Shown piece by piece: positions 57,341 through 64,000 of a DNA stretch of 64,000 bases (within the stretch, counting starts at the first letter, position 1; every line of letters starts with the position of its first letter). Source of the stretch: Asparagopsis taxiformis (Eukaryota; Rhodophyta; Florideophyceae; Bonnemaisoniales; Bonnemaisoniaceae); contig JALQPE010001688.1 of the NCBI GenBank assembly GCA_030407315.1, positions 248,001-312,000 of the forward strand, written 5' to 3'. Position numbers and translations under genes: made by a program. Under the pieces are notes generated by a model. It was not told the DNA's origin and ran no database searches. It was given only the letters and a program-made list of their open reading frames with translations.

Positions 57341-60300
57341 TTACATGCCTCCAACCTTCCGTGCAGGTCGTTTTCTTCTCGGGACAGGAATCCCCGATCT
57401 TTTCTGAACTGCCGCAGAGTTACTCCGTTGCAGCCCTTTCACTGCCCTCCGATTTGTGGAATCAACTAATATCGCGCTATCATCACGTACTTCATGCTCT
57501 TCAGAGCACGAAGACAGACTGTTTTCCGATGGCTCGTCGCCATGGCTGGGGGAACGATCACCAGAGCTTGCATACTCCGCTGCAATCGTCCTTGGAACTG
57601 GCATAAGTGAACGATGAATCTCATCCACTGATGATGTTTCACTTCTTTCATGATTTCTTCCATTGGCACCATCGACAACAGAAGCACACTCCAGGGTAGA
57701 ATCGGATTCATGACCTTCCGTCAAGCGCAATCTTTGCCCAAAATCTTCCACGGGATTCGCATACCCCATTCGCATCCGGAACTCCGTCAGCAACTCGTCA
57801 TGCGGCCTGGTACGTGTCAACTCGACAGGGTATGTCCATTCCCGAACGGTGGGAGCGTCGTCGTGTTCAGTGTCTATCAGCACTTGGTGAGACATGACCG
57901 GTTGTTGCACCATCAGATCCAGTTGTTTTCTCGTTGACTGCACATGTCTTTCAGCACAGCTCTCGTTGTTCTTCAAATCTTCGACTATTTCAGATCTGGC
58001 CGACGCGGCCTTGCTCCGAACAGCGAAGTTCAAATCAGCTGCAAGACTGGCTTCCGTACTGAATTTCAATGCACGAGTTGTCACAGCTTCAGAGCGGCTC
58101 TTCTCAAATTCATCACCATACGCAGCGAAGGAGCCCTGCACACTCTCAAGAAGGCTCTGAGTCTCTCGACTGGAGTGGGTACTTGAATTTAGGATGTCAC
58201 TGCATAATGTTTCTTGGTTCGAAGTTGCTTCCTGTCCCTTGTCGATAATAGCACTGATAGAAGACGTGCCCTCTTGGATTACCGCGGCTAGGTCTGACTG
58301 TTGTGTTACTGAGTTGTGACGGAGCTCTTCTCTACTTGCCGCAATCGACTCTGCATGCTCATCCAACGCTCCCTTCAATCCTCGAGCCCCAGCTTCGAAC
58401 TTGTGCAGCTTCTGCTCAGTTGATGCGGCTGTATTGGCCATGACCTTGGTATTCTGTGTCACAAGCGTTTCTAGAGCTGCTTGAACCTGTTGGATGGCTT
58501 CTGCTTGGGTAGCTTCCAAGGTCTGCTTTTGTCGTTCAATGTCCTTCTCAACCTCCTCTTTCATTTCCTCGACGAGTCGCTGTTGATTTAGTAGTCCCTC
58601 CTGTATGTTAGCTGTGAACGCTGCTGACATTTCTTCGTGTCGTTGTAAGATCTGGTCGGTAACAGATCTCTGCTCGCAAGACCGCTCGCTCAACGAATCT
58701 CTTGTACGATCGACAATTTCCCCAATTTGCGACAGGAAGGTGTCAATAGAAGTACATGCAGCTGAGATGCCGAGTGCTTTCTCTCTGACTACGGATTGAT
58801 TACTTGAGACTGTGGTTCCAAACGAACTGATATCTCGTGCCAAACTTGCATCGAACTCGGCAAAGCGTCTGGAAGATTTCTTCCAGGTCTCGTCATCGAC
58901 ATTCTCAAACTCTTTCCTGAACTCCGCAATGCGCGAGGCAATTGAGCTCAACCCAGATTCGACACCTTCTACCAATTCGTCGAGTTTCAGTCGAGATGCG
59001 TGCAGCATATTCACCTGACGGTCTCTGCTTTCCTCAAGAGTTTCGCAAACCGCTGAAATACCCTTACCAACAACCCCTTGCATGTTTCCCAATTCTCTTA
59101 CATTCTCCTTCTCGATTGAAGCTTTTGCAGATACTCTAGCGTGCAGACTACCAATGTCAGAAAGACAATCCCTCACAGTCGACTGCAGTGCCTTCCCTTC
59201 CACCTGGAACTTCTCCTCAGAAGCGATATGGCTTGCAACGAGGTGGGCATTCTCCTCTTTTTCTTGGTTGGCGATTGCGAGGGATGTTTGAGTGCTGCGA
59301 AGGTCAGCACTGACAACTGACAGTTCACTTTTCGTGGCAGTGAGTTCGTCACGATCGCGAAGAAGAGCTTGTTGCGTTCTTTCCAGCTTCTCTTTTAAAA
59401 CAGAATTCTTCTTTTCGAAATCTTCCCCACGCTCTTCCAGCTGAGCTATGGACTGCATTTGTTGGGACGTCTTCTGCACCAACCTGTCATAGTCTTCCTT
59501 GGTCATATACACTCCGTTCTTAGTTCGGTTTGCATCCAGCTCGCGCTTGAGCTTAGAAATCTCCTCGGTGTACTCTTTGAGCAATACATGCTTCGCAATC
59601 ATCTGATTAACAGTAGGTCGATTCTTGATGCTCTTTGCCCGGTACGCATAATCCAGAGTGGAGAGCGTCTCCTCAACACTACTCGATGCTGGCGTGACAG
59701 TAGCAATAACACATGTTTTGTTGCGACCGCCCAGAGACTCTTGGAGGAGTCGCGTAAGTTTAGAGTCACGATACGGAATATGCGGGTGGCGATCAACAAG
59801 AGCAGTGATAACACGGCCTAGAGTAAGAAGACTCTGATTGATGTTGCCTGCCTCCCTTGCCCGACCTTTCACTGCACCACTTCGCCCCACGTTTTCTGAA
59901 CCTGCCAAATCGACGAGATTCAATTTGCCGACTTTCAGCAAATCAGCTCCCTCTGGAGTTGACTCCTTGATGTGAATTGTTATGGAGAAAACGGAATGAG
60001 AACGCGAAGAGTACTTGTTCATGAGAGTTTCTTCGGTACGCCGTTTTGTTGCTGAATGGTCGAGAACGGCGAAAATTTCCTCTTCGCTGCGGACGACAAC
60101 ATCCTCCAAACCTTGCACGAACGTTCCTTTCTGCGGGTCTTCGTACATTCGGAGCGATTCGGAGACAACATCGTGAGGGCTGAGCAAGTCGGATAATTGC
60201 TCGTTGTACAATTCGAGGTGACTTACACGCACGGAATGTTCGTCGGTGATACTTCGGAGGTGATCAAACACCTGCTTGACCGCTCGCGGGATAATGCCCG

Positions 60301-60748
60301 CATTCTCTGGAAGCCTCCTATCTGACATTGCGAGAATGTCGTCATCGCGACGCCCTTCCATTGTATGGGTTTTGCCGGTTCCTGTCTGACCATAGGCAAA
60401 GACAGTGCAATTGTAACCTTCGAGCACTTCGTCGACAATTGGCTCAACAAGTTGTTCGTAGACATCAGCCTGAGACGCATTCTGATCAAAGACATTATCG
60501 TATGTGAACAGTTTCTTCGAATTGGCAACAGTCACTGCAGATGCACCTTTGCGTTGAGCTGCTGGCGCAGTGCAGACAACTTCGCGCCGATCACTCGAAC
60601 ACAGGATCACAGGACGCTCTCCGCCAAGCTTTTCACGTTCATTGAGAGGACGGCATCGCACAGCAACTTGAACATTCACTGAACGCGGCGGGGGTGCATT
60701 ACGCGTGCCTTGTCGGACATAGCCGCCTGGTGAGAGACCGGAAGCCAT
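57341..60748 (-). CDS. KIF11: Kinesin-5 (BimC/Eg5) mitotic motor
   Basis: Homotetrameric plus-end motor that slides antiparallel spindle microtubules apart, 1135 aa. The motor domain is N-terminal (about residues 23-385): VNVQVAVRCRPLNERE, P-loop GQTGTGKTHTMEG near 118, switch I NKYSSRSHSVF, switch II DLAGSENVGRSGA, then the neck linker RAKSIKNRPTVNQM typical of kinesin-5. A coiled stalk runs about 395-900. The tail is Ser-rich and ends in a basic RSGIPVPRRKRPARK segment; a clear BimC-box phosphosite was not located. The promoter carries an E2F-like site and a CHR-like cluster. Confidence 0.95.
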   Translation of the reverse strand: MASGLSPGGYVRQGTRNAPPPRSVNVQVAVRCRPLNEREKLGGERPVILCSSDRREVVCTAPAAQRKGASAVTVANSKKLFTYDNVFDQNASQADVYEQLVEPIVDEVLEGYNCTVFAYGQTGTGKTHTMEGRRDDDILAMSDRRLPENAGIIPRAVKQVFDHLRSITDEHSVRVSHLELYNEQLSDLLSPHDVVSESLRMYEDPQKGTFVQGLEDVVVRSEEEIFAVLDHSATKRRTEETLMNKYSSRSHSVFSITIHIKESTPEGADLLKVGKLNLVDLAGSENVGRSGAVKGRAREAGNINQSLLTLGRVITALVDRHPHIPYRDSKLTRLLQESLGGRNKTCVIATVTPASSSVEETLSTLDYAYRAKSIKNRPTVNQMIAKHVLLKEYTEEISKLKRELDANRTKNGVYMTKEDYDRLVQKTSQQMQSIAQLEERGEDFEKKNSVLKEKLERTQQALLRDRDELTATKSELSVVSADLRSTQTSLAIANQEKEENAHLVASHIASEEKFQVEGKALQSTVRDCLSDIGSLHARVSAKASIEKENVRELGNMQGVVGKGISAVCETLEESRDRQVNMLHASRLKLDELVEGVESGLSSIASRIAEFRKEFENVDDETWKKSSRRFAEFDASLARDISSFGTTVSSNQSVVREKALGISAACTSIDTFLSQIGEIVDRTRDSLSERSCEQRSVTDQILQRHEEMSAAFTANIQEGLLNQQRLVEEMKEEVEKDIERQKQTLEATQAEAIQQVQAALETLVTQNTKVMANTAASTEQKLHKFEAGARGLKGALDEHAESIAASREELRHNSVTQQSDLAAVIQEGTSSISAIIDKGQEATSNQETLCSDILNSSTHSSRETQSLLESVQGSFAAYGDEFEKSRSEAVTTRALKFSTEASLAADLNFAVRSKAASARSEIVEDLKNNESCAERHVQSTRKQLDLMVQQPVMSHQVLIDTEHDDAPTVREWTYPVELTRTRPHDELLTEFRMRMGYANPVEDFGQRLRLTEGHESDSTLECASVVDGANGRNHERSETSSVDEIHRSLMPVPRTIAAEYASSGDRSPSHGDEPSENSLSSCSEEHEVRDDSAILVDSTNRRAVKGLQRSNSAAVQKRSGIPVPRRKRPARKVGGM

Positions 60749-60867
60749 TGCGGGAGAAGACTTCTGGATGAACGGAGGTGGAACGGGTAGAGGGCAAGGG
60801 CAAATGGCCTAGTAAGGTCTGCTATGGCGGAGGATGACCCCCAATGGAGGGGTAACACTCAAATTAC

Positions 60868-60876
60868 TTTCGCGCG
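60868..60876. promoter_or_regulatory. E2F-like site upstream of kinesin-5
   Basis: TTTCGCGCG matches the E2F consensus TTTSSCGC exactly. It lies 120 nt upstream of the kinesin-5 ATG and directly beside the first CHR-like hexamer, an arrangement like CDE/CHR control of mitotic genes. Confidence 0.5.
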
Positions 60877-60877
60877 T

Positions 60878-61013
60878 TTTGAAATGCGAACGTTTCAAAA
60901 TCCGACTGTCTTTCAAACGTAACAGTCACCCAACTGGTGTGGGTCCTATATCATACTTCAAGCGCCCAATTTTCAAAAGCATTCAACTTGAATATCTATT
61001 TCAAATTTTTGAA
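60878..61013. promoter_or_regulatory. Cluster of six CHR-like TTTGAA/TTCAAA hexamers
   Basis: TTTGAA or its complement TTCAAA occurs at 60878, 60894, 60912, 60972, 61000 and 61008, six times in 136 bp, where chance predicts well below one. CHR elements (TTTGAA/TTYGAA) bind MuvB-type complexes in G2/M promoters of animals. Their use here is inferred. Confidence 0.5.
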
Positions 61014-61616
61014 CCGTCAGTTTCATAATATATCCACAGGAATATTTTTCAGCACATGTGTTTAGGGTTTAGAAACTGTTGATAACTACCATCAGCTGTT
61101 ACTCCGGATTCATTGCCCCCTGGTGGTGGGAGGTGCTAGCGATTTTCTGTCATCTGCGAAATGTTACCTGACAGCAACACCGGTCCGGTTTCCAGTTGTT
61201 ATCGAATTAAGGGGGACAAACGATGCAATGCTTCCAACTCAATGATGCAGTCTTGCGAACATTACCCGATCTGAGTATAGGTAGTAAGACAGCGGCGTAC
61301 TCCTCGCAGTTGCCAGCTTGAACAAGCTTGTTCTGCAGATCAAGTCTCCATTTCGGCTGAAAAGATACCGTACCTTCGCGAGAGTAGTAACCTGAACTTG
61401 TCAACCTTGTCTTTCAGCTGAACAGACAACAACTGCGTGTGCCTGCCAGCCACATCCAAAATGGGACAGGACAGCCCGTCTCGAGAATACACTTGGTAGA
61501 CAGCGTTTAAGGAATAGCACGATGGAACTGCTTTAAACTCTACTTCATAGAATCAAAATTAGTGCATGGTAGATTGGAAGAACAGAGTCATATGTTGCTG
61601 GGTTTCTTAACGTGGA

Positions 61617-63977
61617 TTAAGCAGCAATTATGGTCGCAATCTCCAAGGCAATCTGTTGCAATCTCGGTGAGATTCGAGCAGCTCGGGCAGCAGCTTCCGC
61701 AACTCCAGCTTCGACGCCAGCTTTAGCCGACGAAATATCCCCACATATCGCAGTGCCCATGGCGATCATATATCTATAAAGCACCTGCTCGTCTTGTTCC
61801 GTAGTAACAAGCGGAACCAATACTCTCAATAAATTACTCCGTTCCTCTGGTCCAGCCTTCGCCTCATAGAACATTAGTGCATAATTAATGAGAAGCGAAG
61901 CAAAAGTTTCCCGCGCTTTGCGATTTGGAGACTGACCAGCTCCGCTCACACTTGTCAAAATTTCCGTATAATCCGCACGCACTCGTTCTCCTGCTATCCT
62001 GTTTCCAAACATATTGCACAAGAATCTGCATCCCATGATATAAACTGGAGCAGATATATTTTGAGCGCTGACATGACCCATTACATCTGCGAGTACCACG
62101 CCATTCTTCTTTCCGAAAAAGTAAGCACCTCCAGATGGAATAGAGATGACTAATCTTGCCACATCCAGAACTGGGAACACATTTGCTGTCGGCCACTTCA
62201 GAAGCTTTTCTACGACTGCACAGTCTGTATCATCCAGAATAGGCGTAGCTCCACTTCTTCGTTTCAATTTGACCATGAGAGAGGTTCCGAAAACTTCTGC
62301 TTCCTCCTGTACCAGTGCAGCTTCATGGTTCTGTCGTGCGAGCTCGCTGTTCAGCTCAGCTATCTTCGTCTGAATCTTGTCCAGCTGATCTGTACTCTTG
62401 TAAGAGATCATGCCGTCGGGATGCGGGATTAATTTACGTGGTGGAGGCAACTTTCCTGGTGGTATGCTTGGACCACCCGGAACGTATCTCGACGCGCCAG
62501 TCAAAGGATCACCTCCACTTGATGCAGACGCAACATTCCCACGTGGAACATACCGTGAACCGCCAGTATAAGGATCTGAGCCCATTGATCCAGTCGGTAC
62601 TAGAGCATCAGCAGGTACCTGCTGTTCGATGAATTGCGCAATCTGATCAAGGAAGTCTTGGTTTAACTGGTTTTCATCGATAAACCTTTGCGCAGCAAGA
62701 TATGGATTTTCACCTCGGTTGTAACCGAGCTTCTCATGACTTCCACCCTCCCCAACCTCGACCTCGAAGACGAAGTCGTAAGATTTACCGTTAACCTCAC
62801 CTGGCCCAAGTGATGCTCCACCTCCAGGACCGTCGACAACGTCACCAACCTTTGTCCATTTGTTCTCCGCAGCGGACCACATATGCACTTCGGCGCCACC
62901 ACCCGACGTCTTCACAATCTTATTCTCGCCATCTTTCTTACCTGGCTCACTGAGCGCGGATTCCATCTCCGGTAGTTTGGCGACGTCTACTCCACCGATG
63001 ACTTTCGTATTTACCTGTCGCTCTGAAACTGATTTCTCAAAGCTCGCGAGAATTTCTGCATCAGCCACTGCATCGGCGTTCTTCGTAAACACGCGGGCAA
63101 CGCCATCGCTACAAGCAGATACGAGATCACCGTTGGGACAAAGATGTACATCCCATACAGTGCCAGGATGCATGATCGTCTGTTCGCATGAGACTTGCAT
63201 ATTAGACGACAAGTTCGCTCCAACAACTTTCACGGAATTATCCTCTCCGCCCGAGATAAACGTCCATTTGTCGCCTTCAACTTGGCGGCCATCCACGGAA
63301 TAGATGTAGCTACCATCGTGCAAATTGGGTAATTGCTGGGCTGGCACAAAAGAAGCATCGCTAGGTATCCAATACAGCATATTGGAATCATTTGCAACTG
63401 TAACAAATCCCCCAGCCGGAGCAGGGACGACGTCACGCACGACATCGGTGTGAACAGGTGGAAGAATAGTCGCTACGGATCCATTCCACAATCGCACTGT
63501 CTTATCTGCAGCCACGGTAACGATGCGACCGTCCTGAAGGGCTGCTACGCCCCAGACGGCGGCTTCATGCCCGGCCAATGTACGGAGGCATGTACCAGAT
63601 TGCAGATCCCACACGCGAGCGGTCTTATCCCAGGATGCGGAGAGAATTTGTTTGGAATCTGTGTCGGGAATCACTGAAATTGCACAGACAGGTGCTGTAT
63701 GACCAGAGAGCACCTTGGAGCAATTACCGCTTTTTGTATCCCATACGCGAAGCGTCTTGTCACTGGATGCGGAAATAAGTGTTTCTGAAGATACGAATGT
63801 GACGGAATTTACAAAATGGGAGTGGCCACGCAGAATTAGCATCGGCTCGACAGCGCCCGCATCCCATATTGCGATTGTGTTATCGCGACTAGCTGTTGCA
63901 ATGACACCAGTCTCAGAGACGGTCACGCCGCGCACGTCTGCTGTGTGGGCCCTCAATTCGGCACGCAATCGATACAT
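61617..63977 (-). CDS. PLAA: PLAA/Doa1 (Ufd3) ubiquitin-binding WD40-PFU-PUL protein
   Basis: Cdc48/p97 cofactor acting in ubiquitin-dependent sorting and degradation, 786 aa. A seven-bladed WD40 propeller spans about residues 1-295 (repeats with GHSHFVNSV, WDTKSGNC, GHTAPVCAI and WDKTARVWDL). The PFU domain lies at about 360-455 (AENKWTKVGDVVDGPG, YDFVFEVEVGEGG, NPYLAAQRFIDEN). Short GSDPYTGGSRYVP and GDPLTGASRYVPGG linker repeats follow. The C-terminal PUL domain, an armadillo-like p97 binder, covers about 515-786. The order and length match the family. The ATG is near the window edge, but the gene is complete. Confidence 0.96.
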   Translation of the reverse strand: MYRLRAELRAHTADVRGVTVSETGVIATASRDNTIAIWDAGAVEPMLILRGHSHFVNSVTFVSSETLISASSDKTLRVWDTKSGNCSKVLSGHTAPVCAISVIPDTDSKQILSASWDKTARVWDLQSGTCLRTLAGHEAAVWGVAALQDGRIVTVAADKTVRLWNGSVATILPPVHTDVVRDVVPAPAGGFVTVANDSNMLYWIPSDASFVPAQQLPNLHDGSYIYSVDGRQVEGDKWTFISGGEDNSVKVVGANLSSNMQVSCEQTIMHPGTVWDVHLCPNGDLVSACSDGVARVFTKNADAVADAEILASFEKSVSERQVNTKVIGGVDVAKLPEMESALSEPGKKDGENKIVKTSGGGAEVHMWSAAENKWTKVGDVVDGPGGGASLGPGEVNGKSYDFVFEVEVGEGGSHEKLGYNRGENPYLAAQRFIDENQLNQDFLDQIAQFIEQQVPADALVPTGSMGSDPYTGGSRYVPRGNVASASSGGDPLTGASRYVPGGPSIPPGKLPPPRKLIPHPDGMISYKSTDQLDKIQTKIAELNSELARQNHEAALVQEEAEVFGTSLMVKLKRRSGATPILDDTDCAVVEKLLKWPTANVFPVLDVARLVISIPSGGAYFFGKKNGVVLADVMGHVSAQNISAPVYIMGCRFLCNMFGNRIAGERVRADYTEILTSVSGAGQSPNRKARETFASLLINYALMFYEAKAGPEERSNLLRVLVPLVTTEQDEQVLYRYMIAMGTAICGDISSAKAGVEAGVAEAAARAARISPRLQQIALEIATIIAA

Positions 63978-64000
63978 AGTGTACTATCGACGATTTAATC

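Larger units (their letters stand above)
60749..61616. promoter_or_regulatory. Kinesin-5 promoter and PLAA 3' region
   Basis: 868 nt between two minus-strand genes. The kinesin-5 side contains the E2F-like and CHR-like elements listed separately and a telo-box-like TTTAGGGTTTAG at 61061-61072. A 65-codon minus frame at 61207-61404 lacks an ATG and is not called. Confidence 0.5.

Noticed and set aside
61061..61072. Telomere-like TTTAGGGTTTAG
   Set aside because: Less than two repeats, internal to a gene-dense region; at most a plant-type telo-box.
1..64000. tRNA, rRNA, CRISPR, LTR or inverted-repeat transposon
   Set aside because: No convincing A/B-box pair, rRNA core, spaced direct-repeat array or transposase/RT domain was seen by eye; a tRNAscan/Infernal run would be decisive.

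Overview
The window is nuclear DNA from a compact, gene-dense, intron-poor photosynthetic eukaryote, most likely a red alga (Rhodophyta). HCF101 and a Tic22 domain point to a plastid. RHL1 (plant topoisomerase VI component) and augmin point to Archaeplastida. The HCF101 precursor begins MAFV, the phenylalanine-containing start typical of red-algal and glaucophyte plastid transit peptides. The lineage is an inference. I find 33 protein-coding genes. Five of them contain introns, six in total, all GT-AG and 74-121 nt long, and five of the six carry a CTAAC branch-point motif. I see no tRNA, rRNA, CRISPR array or intact transposon.

Layout. 1-7.5 kb: organellar-type TrpRS (5' end cut by the window), cytosolic-type GluRS, a SAM-carrier-like mitochondrial carrier, TFIIH subunit Tfb4 and a nucleostemin-family GTPase. 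7.9-15.2 kb: cohesin SMC1, an FAD monooxygenase, a three-exon NDUFA13/GRIM-19 gene and SURF6. 15.5-29.3 kb: MTR4, PAF1, a two-exon DUF1761 membrane protein, two head-to-head bromodomain genes (one with a GATA-like finger), exosome RRP46 and DEK. 29.4-40.1 kb: a possible HAUS7, RHL1, a short-chain dehydrogenase, a bacterial-type YeeE/YedE sulfur transporter, TFIIIA and HAUS6. 40.1-43.2 kb: an unusually long intergenic region full of pentanucleotide tandem duplications. 43.2-64 kb: NBP35, UBE2C, a kinesin-6, HCF101, an unknown one-TM protein, a two-exon FHIT, a TPR-Tic22 fusion with a 6-nt first coding exon, a tiny protein resembling the N-terminus of Na,K-ATPase beta subunits, a DCAF15-like protein, kinesin-5 and PLAA/Doa1.

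Most genes are monoexonic, and eleven neighbouring pairs are divergent. Convergent partners can be as close as about 45 nt. There is no operon logic, but themes recur: nuclear RNA surveillance and ribosome assembly (MTR4, RRP46, SURF6, GNL3), Pol II/III transcription and chromatin (TFB4, PAF1, TFIIIA, DEK, bromodomain proteins), iron-sulfur assembly (NBP35, HCF101) and mitosis (SMC1, HAUS6, UBE2C, kinesin-5, kinesin-6). The mitotic genes share E2F-like and CHR-like promoter motifs, the clearest regulatory signal in the window.
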